Below, one piece after another: positions 27,636-37,927 of a DNA stretch of 64,000 nucleotides. Position 1 is the first letter of the stretch. Each line of letters opens with the position of its first letter. Both the position numbers and the translations under genes were made by a program. The notes under the pieces were generated by a model. It did not search any database. It was not told where the DNA came from and saw only the letters and a list, made by a program, of their open reading frames with translations. The DNA comes from Terricaulis silvestris (GTDB taxonomy: Bacteria; Pseudomonadota; Alphaproteobacteria; Caulobacterales; Aquidulcibacteraceae). The stretch is taken from the NCBI RefSeq assembly GCF_009792355.1, contig NZ_CP047045.1:3312501-3376500 (forward strand), in the 5' to 3' direction.

Positions 27636-27737
27636 GTCAGCGCGAAGAGAGGCCCGCATTGTTGCGGCGGTCGCGCAACCTTCGCGCCCGCGTAGCTTCC
27701 GCTTCCCCCTCGCTACCTGCGCTCGCGCCCAGCTCCC

Positions 27738-30700
27738 TCAGCGGCCGTCTGGGATCGTGGTCAGCAGCTCGGCCACACGGGCGTCACGGCGCTTGCCGCC
27801 GCGCGCCAAGTCAGCCGACGACTTCACATCGAAGGTCGACATCGCGTTGACCATATGAAGCACGCGTCGGTCGAGCACGCCCAGGCCCTGGTGCAAGCTG
27901 GAGGCTTGCGCAGGCCCCGCTCCCAACGCGGGGCGGGCATCATCGGGCGCCGAGGCTGCGTGTGCCGTCACAGGATCAGGCTCTCTCAACGCTGAGCGCA
28001 GCGGGTCACTCAAGCGCTGAGTCTTTTTCTTCGACGCCCACGCGCTGTTGCGCGACAACCATTCATCGGCAAGCCCGTTGTCATCGCCGCCGCCTGCGCC
28101 CATCCAAGCGAACGCTGACTTACCGGGTCCTGGCACGGCAAAAGGCTTGGCGCGCGCACGCTCGTCGGCGGTGCGGCTTGGCCGGTCTTCTGCCGTGGCG
28201 GGCATATCGGCGTCATAGACGAGGCTGACATCGGCGGTTTCACCGACGCGGCCGTCGCTTCGCACAAATGTGCCGTAGGCATGAACGATGTTGCCGCCGC
28301 TCCGTTGCGCCGGCGCTTCCGTGCGGGTCAGCCCGATCGACGCGATCTCCGCATCCGCGAGCGATCTCAATTCGCCCGCTTCGCTGACGCCATCGCCATT
28401 GGCATCTTGCCAGACCAGGAACGTCCCGAACGCCGCGTCGCCCTCGTCGATTTTGCCGCTCAGGTCGGAATCGTAGGCGGCGAGACCTTCAAGGTCTGTC
28501 ATCGCGCCGGCGAGGTCTTGTTTGAACGATATCTCAAGGCCGTTATTGATGAGACCATCGCCATTGCGGTCGAGGGCCAAGACGCCGTCGCCTGCGCTGA
28601 ACCAGCCTGTGCGCTCGACATCGCCATCGCCATCGGCGTCGAACCTGGCCTTCGATTGACCGCGCGAAAGCAGCTTCACGCCGTCGCCGTTCAGATCGAA
28701 CACGATGGGCGGCAAGAGTGCACCTGCGACATCGAAACCAGTTTCTTCGGCGACGAACGCTAGCATGACGTCGCCAACTTCGCCCGAGCTGCCGTCGGCG
28801 CGGTAGAACACCGTCCTGCCGATGACGAGATTGTCGTACTCGTTCTCCCGCACCGCGCCCGTCTCTTCGATCGTCAGCGAAATGGATGCGATGCCAACGC
28901 TGGTGAGGCTCTGAAGTTCTTCGCTTTGGCTGACGCCGTCTTGATTGAGGTCGCGCCAAATTCTGAAGTCGGCGAAGCGTTCATCACCTCCATCGAAGCG
29001 GCCATTCAAATTGGTGTCGAAGGACGAGAGCCCCTCAAGATCGGTCTGGCCGCCGGCGACATCTTCATTGAAGGCGATTTCGCCCCGTTCGGTGATGGCG
29101 CCGTCTCCGTTGCGGTCAAGCACCAGGATGCCATCGTCAGCGCCGACCCAGCCGGTGCGCTCGCCTTGGCCGTCGCCGTCCATGTCGAAATAGATCTGTT
29201 TGGTGGCGATAGAGGAAAGCTCCAAGCCATCGCCGTCGAGATCCAACACAATCGGCGCAGCCAGACCAAACTCCGCGCCCGCGTGATGGACGGTGTACTG
29301 ACGCGCCACATTGGCGCTATCGGTGATGGTCAACACCATGTCGAAAGCAGGCGGCGTGGGCACATACTCCTCTGGATCCTCGCCGGAAGCGTCCATATTC
29401 CACTTCTGCTGCGTGCCGACGCGATTGACGTCGATGGTGGCGCCGGAGGCGAACGTGACCGATGTGCTGGTGAACGTCGCACTGACGCCGGGCGGTAGGA
29501 TGACGCTGGTGATGGCGACCGAAGCAATAGTGGTTTGGAACGGCGCATAAGTATCTGGATCGTTGAAGGTGAGCTCGGTCCAGGTGTTATAAATCCCCTT
29601 GTACGGGATGTAGACTTCTCTCGGCGTGAAGATGGGCGCGGGCGCCTCGTTCACATTGTTGACGTTGATCGTGATCGTGACCGGCGATGACGCCAGACCT
29701 TGGCCCACCGCGCCGCCATCCCACACTCTCGCCGACACCGAGTAGCTCGTCTGCGCTTCCCAATTGAGCGCACCGTGCAGTTTCAATTCGCCGGTCACGG
29801 CATTGACCTGGAAGACGCTGGTGTCGCCGCCCGTCAGCTCATATCGGAGCTGCTTGTTGCCGGCATAATCGTCCAAGTCGCTCGCGGCCAGCGTACCAAT
29901 CGTGGTTTGGCCCGCGCCGGGCATATTTTCGTCCACCGAGAAACTCTGCGCGTTCATGGTGGGCGCGGTGTTGGTCTCGATTACGTTGACGCTAATGTGG
30001 CGCACGCTTGGTGAAGCAAGCGCGCCGTCCCAGGCTTCGACATCGACGGAGATGGCGGGCGTCGTTCCATAGTCGAGGGTGGCGACATTGGCTTTGAAGC
30101 GAAGCTCATTGCCGACGATCTCGAACCAGGGGCTCGGACCATTCTTGATCCTGAAGCTTGGCGCCGGTCCATTGAGATCGGTTGCTGCAAGCGTGGCCAC
30201 CACCTGGCCGTTCACGCCACTGTCCTGCACGTTGGTGACAGGCTGAGACACGATTGTGGGCGTCGTCGGCGCGATGGGCTGGGTCGGCGACAAGGTGTCG
30301 ACGGCGACGGTCTGAATCACTTCGTGACCGGCCGCGTCCGTTATCTTGATCTTGAAACTATCCTCTCCCACCCAATCGGTTGAAGGCGTGTAGGTCCAAG
30401 CACCGGTCGCTGCGTTCAAGTTGATCGCGCCATGGTCGGCGGCGTCGAACAGCGTGTAGCCATTGGCTAAGATGTCTTGGTCATGATCGATGGCGCCTGC
30501 ATTGCCGTTGAGCACCGTGTTCCAAGCCAATTGCAGCGACTGATCGGGCGCCAATGGCGCGACCGGTCCGATGTGCCAAAGCCCGACGGAGAGATTTGCG
30601 ATCGATTGCGGCATGGAAGCAGGCGCCACCGTCGAGATGGCGGTCATCGCGGTGATGAGCGGTCCGGCGAAAGCTAGGTAGATCGTCCCATCCGACGCTT

Positions 30701-33700
30701 CGACGCTTTTGATCAGCCCAGGCGAGCTCGAGCCAAAATAGTTTGCGACGGTGATCGAGGACGATGCGGGATCTTCGCCGATGATCCCGATCTTCAAGTC
30801 AAAGCCAACGCGTGCGAGCCAGACCTTTGACGCGGGAACGCCCGCAAGCTTGATGGTATTGACGCCCGCCGTATCGGTGATGATGTCTGCGCCATCGCCG
30901 GCTTCGAACACATAAACGTCGTCGCCAGCGCCGCCCTGAAGCGCATCGTTGCCGAGGCCGCCGAGCAATTCGTCATTGTCATTGCCGCCTTGGAGCGTGT
31001 CGGCGCCCGCCTCGCCCGCGAGCTGGTCGTTTCCGTCGCCGCCTTGCAGAAGATCGATCCCCTCTCCGCCGGCCAAGGTGTCGTCGCCTGTCGATCCCGC
31101 GACGGTGTCGTCGCCGTCGCCACCCACGACCATATCGTTGCCGGCGTCGCCATTTAGCGTGTCGTTGCCGGCATCGCCCATAAGGACATCGTCATCATCG
31201 CCGCCGCTCACGGTATCAACGCCATCGCCGCCAATAATGTTGTCTGCCCCCGCCTCGCCATAGAGCAGGTCGTTGCCCGCGCCGCCCGCGATGACGTCAT
31301 CGCCGCCGCGTCCAGAGATGGTGTCGACGCCATCCAAGCCCTGGAGCCGGTTATGACGGGCATCGCCCACGATGGTGTCGTTGAACTGGCTGCCGGTGAC
31401 GTGCTCGATAGTTGAGTATCCGCCCACGCGAACAATTTTATCGCCGGCCGCGTCGCCGCCAGTGAAGGCAAGACTGCGCGCCGCGTTCGCCGGATCGACG
31501 CTGGTCAGATCGATGTTGACCCCTGCGCTCGACGTAACATAGCGGATCGTGTCGCCCCAAGTGCCTTGCGCCGCGCTTAAGGCCACGCCTGCGGTTTGCT
31601 CATCGCTGCCGCCATCCAGAAGGTCGGCGCCCGCGCCGCCTTCGAGGACATCGTTACCGTCGCCGCCTTGCAAGGTGTCGTCGCCCGCCGCACCCGACAA
31701 AATGTCATCGCCGGCGAGCCCAGCAAGCGTATTGGCCGACGCGTTGCCGAACATGGCGTCGGCGTTGGCGGTTGCGACTTCCGCGCCGGCGCGGACCGTT
31801 ACCAGATCGATGACAAGGCCATCATCGAGATGGATGGTTTCAACAGCCTTTGCCGCGGTGCTCTGTCCTGAGATCAGAACGGAATCGGTTGCACCGTAGG
31901 TGATGCGAAGATCTGCGTTGCTGTTTTCCCGCAGGAACGAGAGCTGTGCCAGCGAAATGCCTGCGCCAAACTCGATTGAGTCCGCCCCGCCCTCGCCCGT
32001 GCCCACGATTTCTCGTCCGACCTGGTAGCCGTTGCCGGTGCGCGCAACGCCGTTCTTCCATTGCGCAGCGCTGAACGGCCAGACCGTCGGTGAGGGCTGC
32101 GGCATGGCGCCGACACTGTTTCCGTAATATTCGAAGTCGGCGAAGTCATTGGAACGATAGATTTCGACGGTCTGGCCGTTGACGACCTGAGTGACGATGA
32201 GCCTGTACCAGGCCCAGGATTTATAAGGCGGCTTCCAATTGCTCTCTTCGTCGACCTCGGTGCCGATCAATTGCCACGACACGGTGTAGCCGCTCGCCAG
32301 CACGCCCGCTGCGCTCACGATCTCTTGGGTCGTGATCGCGCCTTCAGCGATGGTATCGGCGCCCGCGCCAATCAAGAATTCGTAGGTGTCGTCGCCGGCG
32401 CCGCCACGCAGCAGATCCGCACCCACAAGCCCGCGCAACACGTTAGCGTTTTCGTTGCCGGTTAGCGTGTCGGCGAAGGCCGAACCTTCTAGACCTTCGA
32501 TGCTGTTATACTTGTCGCCCGCGGCCTCGCCATTACCGGCTTGGAGCGGGCCTAGGGTTGTAATGACAGCCGCGGTTGAGTTGGCGTAGGACGCGAGATC
32601 AATGCCCGCGCCGCCGAACAATTGATCGGCGAGCAAGCCGCCATTCAGAATGTCAGAGCCGTCTCCCCCATAGATGACGTCGGCGCCGTCTCCGCCTTTG
32701 ATGGTGTCGTGATCGTTGCCGCCATAGAGGATGTCAGCGCCGCCCGCGCCGTCCATGATGTCGTCGCCGTCGCTGCCGGTCATCCAGTCGACGCCGGTCC
32801 CGCCGGCCGTGGTGTCGGCGATCCCCGTGCCTGCGCCGATCGACCAGGAGGTGGTCACAACCGTTCCGATTTCGGTGAAGACGAATTTCTCGATCGATGC
32901 GATCGCGCCCGCGGCGAACCAATCCTTGATCAGGATGCGGTCGTCTACGTTTTCAAACGGTGTGACGTCGCTGTCGTTTTCGCGGATCGCGATGTCGAGG
33001 TCGTTGCCGACGCGGCGGAATTCCAGATGTTGAATGTCGATGCCGAAACCGAACTCTAGCGTGTCGGTCCCGCTATTGGCCGCAATCGCGCCGCTGACGG
33101 CGCCGACTTGGCGCTTCAGCGTGTTCGTCGACTGAACCCAATCGTAGCGCCCAAGCCATTCCGAGCCGTCGAAATAGACGACACCGCCCTTGGTCACGGT
33201 GCCATTGGACTGCAGCGCATAACCGTTGACGTAGACGCCGTTCTGGAAAACCGTTTCCCAGTTGTTGACGTATTCATCGATCAGCGTGTCGGCCCCATCA
33301 CCGCGATTATAGCGCACAACATCGTTGCCGGCGCCTGTGACGACGAGGTCGGCGCCTTTGCCGCCTGCGATGATGTCGGAATCGGCGCCGCCATAGACTT
33401 GATCGTCGCCCGTATCGCCGAACACGGTGTCGAGGCCCGTACCGCCGGTGACGATATCGTCGCCGCTGCCGCCCGCGACCATGTCGCTATCGCCGTCGCC
33501 CGAGATGAAGTCAGAGCCGGAGCCGCCAAAACCGAAATCGTCGCCGGCCAGAGTGTAAACAGTGTCGTCGCCAGCGCCCGCCACCACGAAGTCGGCGCCG
33601 GAGGTGCCGATGATGACGTCGTTGCCGCCGGTGCCGACGGTAAAGCTCGAGAGGTCACCGATCCTGATATCTTCGCCGTCGGCGAAGCGGAACCACTCCA

Positions 33701-36700
33701 CCCGGCGGGTCTGATTGAACCAATCCTTGATGACGAGTTCGTCGCCCGTCAGCGTCATCACGCCATTCACTTCGACCTGAAGCTGAACGATGAGATCATT
33801 GCCCGGCGCCTGCGCCGTCCCCGAGCGCTTCAAGACGATATTAGTAATGTCCATGCCCGGCGCAAACACGATGGCATCTTCGCCGCCGCGAACATCGCCA
33901 TTTTGTACATAATCGCCGCCGCCCGCCCAGTTTCGCGCTTGAGTGCCGGCCGCGAATGCGGCCATGCGCGCTGCAAACGAGTCGGTCCCACCCGGTCCGC
34001 CTGCAGGATCGCTCTCGTCGAAAATGACATCCTTGCCGTAGCCCAGACCAAACACGTATTGGTCCGAACCCGCTCCGCCCAGAATGGCCGCGAGCCCCAC
34101 GCCTGCGCGATCGTCTCCTGCTCCACCATTTAGGATATCACCGCCCGCGCCGCCGACGAGCCGGTCAACACCATCACCGCCGTTCAGCCAATCGGAGCCT
34201 GTTCCGCCATAGATGAGGTCGTCTCCGCCGCCGCCCTCGAGATAATTGCCGTTGCCGCTGTCTATCGCGATAGCAGCGCTTTCAGTCACGTTTCCATCGC
34301 TAACGGCGCCCGCAAAGAGTTTGTCGGCGCCTTCGCCGCCGAACATCCAATCGTCGAGCGCGCCGCCGATCAACACATCGCCCCCGTCGCCGCCGATGAG
34401 ATCGTTGCCCTGATCGCCAGCGCGGATCGTGTCATTGCCGGCACCGCCATCGATGACCGCCGCGATTCGAATAGCGTGAGCGCCCGGTGTTGCAACTTCA
34501 CCATTGAGTTGGTGAGCGCTCGTCAACGTGATCGACCCGTTGGCGACGGTCAGCGTATCGGCATTTGAGGTTCCTCGAATCCAATCCTTCGAGCCGCTGT
34601 CGATCGTATCGCCAAGGACGCCGATGACCGCACCATCCCCGTCGATGAAGCCGAACAGGCGTTCGCGTGTCTCGGGATCGAGCTCAAGCAAGACATTCGA
34701 CGGCGCAAACGCAACGCCGTCGAGTTTGGCGTCAAACGATTCATCGAAGAACGCGGCCCAGCCCCCCAACCAATCGCTCTTCCAACGCCGGTCAATGCCC
34801 AATTCCTGGGCCTGCGCCAGAGTAATAAGCCAGGTCGCGGCGAAACCGCTTGTCGCTTGCGCCGCCATCAGCGAATTCACGAACGCGGAATTGGTCAGAT
34901 AATTCGCGAAGTCTTGGGCGACCGCAATGTTGCCCAACAAGGTCTCGGCTTCAAAATCGCCCGCCGAATAAGCGGAATTGTTGTCGGGATTGCCGTTTGC
35001 TTCTTTGACCGTCGCCATTACGGCGCGCTTGACATAGACGTTGCCGCCGATCAGCCGTTCAGACAAATCGGCAAGCGCGATGAACGTGCCGTGGTTGATG
35101 ATCTTCTGTGCGTCTTTGGAGCTATAGGCATAATTGCCCGACGCGCTTGCCTTATAGATGAACTTCGAACCCTTGGTGTCGTAAGCGCCCGTTTGCACGC
35201 CCGCGACATCGGTGACGCGCGCACCGGTTGAGGCGATGACCGCGTTCAACACTTCGCCAACTTGGCTGGCGATGGCGCGAACGCTGTCCTTCGATCCGCC
35301 GTTCTTGGACCAGACGCGTCCTACCGCAAAACGCCCGTCGTGTTCGTTCCATCCCAGCGCCGCGCCCGATTTCGGCGTGCCGCCAAAGAGCGAACCGATG
35401 AGCCCGCCCAACAGGTAGCCGACGAAAGCGCCGATGAAGGCGCCAACCGGTCCGCCAACACTCAAGCCGATCTTCATGAGCGCGTCGGCACCGTACAAGG
35501 TGCCGATCGCCGAGCCGACCGCCGCCCCGATTTGACCACCTATGCTTTCGAACTGAACGAGTTCGGCAGCGAGCTTCGCGCCCAAGAACCCGCCCATCAG
35601 ATTGGCGGGATTGACCTCGGCTAGACTGGTGAAGTCTCCGGTCAGGATCTGCGGCAGGTGGGTGATGACTTGGGTGAGATACGCCGCGTGATGGGTTTGC
35701 AGCCAATCGCCGTAAAGCGTGCCTTCGAGCCCCATGGCGTCGATCAGATCGGCAACCAGGATCGAAGAGATGACGCCGGCGGCGCTGTTTTGCAGGTTCT
35801 GGATGAATTCGTTGGAGAAGCCTTCAAAGGGCCCGCTGAGTTTGTCCGCGACCGCCGCGGGCACGCCGGCCAAAGCTTCGCCGTCGTCTATGAGTTGGCC
35901 GAGGTTGAGCCCAATGGTGCCGATCAGCGTGCCTGCGAGCGTCGCGGTCCAGATGTCGTCGGTCGGAATGAGCCGCGCGAGGTTGGAGCCGAAAATGCTG
36001 CCGATCTGCGCGAACGATATATTGAGTTCGGGGCCTGTTGCGATCTCGGCTGATTCCGGGGCGCCCTCTGACGCCGTCGCCGAGCGTTGGGTGGTGACGC
36101 TGCCGTCGCCATTGGTGATTTCAACGACTTCGATGGTCCAATTGTGTCCAGGCGCGCTGGCGGGCGCGTTCGAGACCGTCCGCCAATCCTTGCCGTCGGC
36201 GGAATAGAGCGGCAGGCGAACAACGATGTCCTTGGTATTGTCGTTTGGCGCCCAGGCTCGATAGACTTTGTAGCTTGCGGCCTTGCCGTTCATCACGCCG
36301 TCGAATTTGAGCACATGGCCGCCGTCGGGAAGCGTCAGCTCGGAGATGAGCGTTAGATCATCGAGCGCGTCATCGTTCACTTCGACGACAGGATCGACGA
36401 GAGTGTTCGTTGCGGTGTCGAGCGTGTAGGCCGTGGTGTGGACGCCGTCGGACGCCGTCAACAAAATCGTACCTTCGCTGTTGCGTTCGAGCGTCAGTTG
36501 AACCGATCCGCCACGGCCGTCGGGCATATCCACAACGAGCGGCCCGTCGGCTTCGTCCACCATGGCTTGGAGCCGCATCGTCGTGCGGTATTCGGGCGGG
36601 ATCTGGTTTAGCAGGTCCGCTGGCGCGTTGCCTTGCAGCACGGCGCTTTTCGCCATCACGTAGGCGAGTTCGGGCGCCGCCTGAAGCGATGCATAAAGCG

Positions 36701-37508
36701 TTCGCTCGCGCTCATAAGCCGAGATCAAGTCTTGGCTGGCGCCGGGCGGGGGCGGCGTCGGTTCTTCAGCGGCGGCGGCCGCTGTTCCGAGCGCGCCAAA
36801 CAAAGCAACGGCGGCCACGATTTCTGGGAAGAAGATAATGCCGCCCACCACAAGAACGCCAAGCACGACAGCGCCGCCTACGATCCCAACCGTTGAGGCC
36901 CAACCTTCGGAATCTTCGTCGGCCGGACGCGGACGCGGCGCGCCGAGCGGCGCGCGGCCCGTCATCGCGTCGTCGAAAATGGTGACTGTTGCGCCAGCGC
37001 CGCCGCTGGGGGGCAAGCAAAGATCTTGAACCGCCGCCAGTTGGGTCAAGATGTCGGCGAGGAACAACAACTGGAAGCCGCCGCCATCGGCTGGGACCAG
37101 CCTCGAGGCCCAGGCTTCGACGGCGATGCCGTTGATTGTGACATTGCCCTTGCTGACCAGGATCGGCAATTCGACCATGGAGAAGGTTCGCGACGGCAGA
37201 GCCCCTTCTACGAACGCGATCACCTCGCCCTCGGCGGCCATCGCGAACTTTGTCGACGCAGCTCTCCAAACTGCGTCGGCTTCCGCGCGGGTCAGCAAAC
37301 CACGGATCACGAGCGCGTCGGCTTCCCCGCCGATAGCGCCGACGCCGGTGTCGTGGATGCTGTAATATTGGTTAGGGTAGGAGTTGACGCAATTGAGCGC
37401 GAGATTCTGATTTGCGCCGTTGCCGCCTGAATAGAACACCGCGGTGCGCCCGGCCACAGACGCCGAGGCCGTTTGAATGCGGACGAGGAGATCGCTCAGA
37501 ACTGACAT
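27738..37508 (-). CDS. Giant RTX/cadherin/EF-hand exoprotein
   Basis: 3,256 residues, secreted by the type I system encoded upstream. In order: a non-RTX N-terminus (1-200); a long hydrophobic segment (about 207-253); an alpha-helical part with a glycine-zipper-rich hydrophobic stretch (about 656-713, SVGGPVGAFIGAFVGYLLGG) of the type seen in pore-forming proteins; RTX nonapeptide blocks (GGxGxDxxx) near 1020-1160, 1290-1413, 1573-1723, 1923-1970 and 2053-2210; cadherin/Ig-like domains (about 2350-2625); and two copies of a calcium-binding module rich in DxNxDG loops (about 2753-2877 and 2934-3060). The C-terminus (LHMVNAMSTFDVKS) suits an uncleaved T1SS signal. Role (toxin, adhesin or surface layer) is open. 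The linked HlyC-like gene favours toxin-like acylation. Confidence 0.9.
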   Translation of the reverse strand: MSVLSDLLVRIQTASASVAGRTAVFYSGGNGANQNLALNCVNSYPNQYYSIHDTGVGAIGGEADALVIRGLLTRAEADAVWRAASTKFAMAAEGEVIAFVEGALPSRTFSMVELPILVSKGNVTINGIAVEAWASRLVPADGGGFQLLFLADILTQLAAVQDLCLPPSGGAGATVTIFDDAMTGRAPLGAPRPRPADEDSEGWASTVGIVGGAVVLGVLVVGGIIFFPEIVAAVALFGALGTAAAAAEEPTPPPPGASQDLISAYERERTLYASLQAAPELAYVMAKSAVLQGNAPADLLNQIPPEYRTTMRLQAMVDEADGPLVVDMPDGRGGSVQLTLERNSEGTILLTASDGVHTTAYTLDTATNTLVDPVVEVNDDALDDLTLISELTLPDGGHVLKFDGVMNGKAASYKVYRAWAPNDNTKDIVVRLPLYSADGKDWRTVSNAPASAPGHNWTIEVVEITNGDGSVTTQRSATASEGAPESAEIATGPELNISFAQIGSIFGSNLARLIPTDDIWTATLAGTLIGTIGLNLGQLIDDGEALAGVPAAVADKLSGPFEGFSNEFIQNLQNSAAGVISSILVADLIDAMGLEGTLYGDWLQTHHAAYLTQVITHLPQILTGDFTSLAEVNPANLMGGFLGAKLAAELVQFESIGGQIGAAVGSAIGTLYGADALMKIGLSVGGPVGAFIGAFVGYLLGGLIGSLFGGTPKSGAALGWNEHDGRFAVGRVWSKNGGSKDSVRAIASQVGEVLNAVIASTGARVTDVAGVQTGAYDTKGSKFIYKASASGNYAYSSKDAQKIINHGTFIALADLSERLIGGNVYVKRAVMATVKEANGNPDNNSAYSAGDFEAETLLGNIAVAQDFANYLTNSAFVNSLMAAQATSGFAATWLITLAQAQELGIDRRWKSDWLGGWAAFFDESFDAKLDGVAFAPSNVLLELDPETRERLFGFIDGDGAVIGVLGDTIDSGSKDWIRGTSNADTLTVANGSITLTSAHQLNGEVATPGAHAIRIAAVIDGGAGNDTIRAGDQGNDLIGGDGGDVLIGGALDDWMFGGEGADKLFAGAVSDGNVTESAAIAIDSGNGNYLEGGGGDDLIYGGTGSDWLNGGDGVDRLVGGAGGDILNGGAGDDRAGVGLAAILGGAGSDQYVFGLGYGKDVIFDESDPAGGPGGTDSFAARMAAFAAGTQARNWAGGGDYVQNGDVRGGEDAIVFAPGMDITNIVLKRSGTAQAPGNDLIVQLQVEVNGVMTLTGDELVIKDWFNQTRRVEWFRFADGEDIRIGDLSSFTVGTGGNDVIIGTSGADFVVAGAGDDTVYTLAGDDFGFGGSGSDFISGDGDSDMVAGGSGDDIVTGGTGLDTVFGDTGDDQVYGGADSDIIAGGKGADLVVTGAGNDVVRYNRGDGADTLIDEYVNNWETVFQNGVYVNGYALQSNGTVTKGGVVYFDGSEWLGRYDWVQSTNTLKRQVGAVSGAIAANSGTDTLEFGFGIDIQHLEFRRVGNDLDIAIRENDSDVTPFENVDDRILIKDWFAAGAIASIEKFVFTEIGTVVTTSWSIGAGTGIADTTAGGTGVDWMTGSDGDDIMDGAGGADILYGGNDHDTIKGGDGADVIYGGDGSDILNGGLLADQLFGGAGIDLASYANSTAAVITTLGPLQAGNGEAAGDKYNSIEGLEGSAFADTLTGNENANVLRGLVGADLLRGGAGDDTYEFLIGAGADTIAEGAITTQEIVSAAGVLASGYTVSWQLIGTEVDEESNWKPPYKSWAWYRLIVTQVVNGQTVEIYRSNDFADFEYYGNSVGAMPQPSPTVWPFSAAQWKNGVARTGNGYQVGREIVGTGEGGADSIEFGAGISLAQLSFLRENSNADLRITYGATDSVLISGQSTAAKAVETIHLDDGLVIDLVTVRAGAEVATANADAMFGNASANTLAGLAGDDILSGAAGDDTLQGGDGNDVLEGGAGADLLDGGSDEQTAGVALSAAQGTWGDTIRYVTSSAGVNIDLTSVDPANAARSLAFTGGDAAGDKIVRVGGYSTIEHVTGSQFNDTIVGDARHNRLQGLDGVDTISGRGGDDVIAGGAGNDLLYGEAGADNIIGGDGVDTVSGGDDDDVLMGDAGNDTLNGDAGNDMVVGGDGDDTVAGSTGDDTLAGGEGIDLLQGGDGNDQLAGEAGADTLQGGNDNDELLGGLGNDALQGGAGDDVYVFEAGDGADIITDTAGVNTIKLAGVPASKVWLARVGFDLKIGIIGEDPASSSITVANYFGSSSPGLIKSVEASDGTIYLAFAGPLITAMTAISTVAPASMPQSIANLSVGLWHIGPVAPLAPDQSLQLAWNTVLNGNAGAIDHDQDILANGYTLFDAADHGAINLNAATGAWTYTPSTDWVGEDSFKIKITDAAGHEVIQTVAVDTLSPTQPIAPTTPTIVSQPVTNVQDSGVNGQVVATLAATDLNGPAPSFRIKNGPSPWFEIVGNELRFKANVATLDYGTTPAISVDVEAWDGALASPSVRHISVNVIETNTAPTMNAQSFSVDENMPGAGQTTIGTLAASDLDDYAGNKQLRYELTGGDTSVFQVNAVTGELKLHGALNWEAQTSYSVSARVWDGGAVGQGLASSPVTITINVNNVNEAPAPIFTPREVYIPYKGIYNTWTELTFNDPDTYAPFQTTIASVAITSVILPPGVSATFTSTSVTFASGATIDVNRVGTQQKWNMDASGEDPEEYVPTPPAFDMVLTITDSANVARQYTVHHAGAEFGLAAPIVLDLDGDGLELSSIATKQIYFDMDGDGQGERTGWVGADDGILVLDRNGDGAITERGEIAFNEDVAGGQTDLEGLSSFDTNLNGRFDGGDERFADFRIWRDLNQDGVSQSEELQSLTSVGIASISLTIEETGAVRENEYDNLVIGRTVFYRADGSSGEVGDVMLAFVAEETGFDVAGALLPPIVFDLNGDGVKLLSRGQSKARFDADGDGDVERTGWFSAGDGVLALDRNGDGLINNGLEISFKQDLAGAMTDLEGLAAYDSDLSGKIDEGDAAFGTFLVWQDANGDGVSEAGELRSLADAEIASIGLTRTEAPAQRSGGNIVHAYGTFVRSDGRVGETADVSLVYDADMPATAEDRPSRTADERARAKPFAVPGPGKSAFAWMGAGGGDDNGLADEWLSRNSAWASKKKTQRLSDPLRSALREPDPVTAHAASAPDDARPALGAGPAQASSLHQGLGVLDRRVLHMVNAMSTFDVKSSADLARGGKRRDARVAELLTTIPDGR

Positions 37509-37519
37509 CGCCTCGCCCC

Positions 37520-37927
37520 CTAATTTTGTACGACAACACGCGAGAGCGCGAAGTCACGCCGCCCGGACGAGAGCGTTCTGTTCAAGACTGTGACGCCATC
37601 GATGACGTCGGCTCTTATCTGGGCCAGCCGATTGGCGGGGACGGATGATGCGAGCGCCAATAATGCGCCATCAAAGATGAAGACGACTTCCGCGGGATTG
37701 ATGACGTTCGGATTGCCGCGCTCGAGGAGACGAAAATCGAACTGACAGAGCGGCGATTGATAGCGATACGATGTTACGCGCTCGGGCCCGTCCGTACGCG
37801 CATGCAGATGAGTGATTTTCGAGCCATCATCGGCGGTCGCCGTCCAACCGGTTACGGCGCTGGGACCTGGATCCAAGACTTGCCAAACACGTTGCGTCAC
37901 GAGCTTCCCCTTCATGGCCAATGTCAT
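37520..37927 (-). CDS. Unknown protein between HlyD and the RTX exoprotein
   Basis: 135 residues with no signal peptide or membrane helix. The body is beta-rich (THLHARTDGPERVTSYRYQS, VVFIFDGALLALASS). Its start overlaps the hlyD-like stop by 4 bases (ATGA), and it ends 11 bases before the RTX start, so it is made with both. A dedicated cytosolic partner of the exoprotein (chaperone or holding factor) is a reasonable inference, but no family is recognised. Confidence 0.7.
   Translation of the reverse strand: MTLAMKGKLVTQRVWQVLDPGPSAVTGWTATADDGSKITHLHARTDGPERVTSYRYQSPLCQFDFRLLERGNPNVINPAEVVFIFDGALLALASSVPANRLAQIRADVIDGVTVLNRTLSSGRRDFALSRVVVQN

Noticed and set aside
30880-31350. Regularly spaced short repeats that could look like a CRISPR array
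   Set aside because: They are RTX nonapeptide codons (27-base period) inside one reading frame, not repeats with unique spacers.
33108-34133. 341-codon plus-strand frame over the RTX gene
   Set aside because: Mirror of the repetitive Gly/Asp-rich RTX coding sequence. Regular Ala/Val/Ile blocks are translation artefacts of the repeats.
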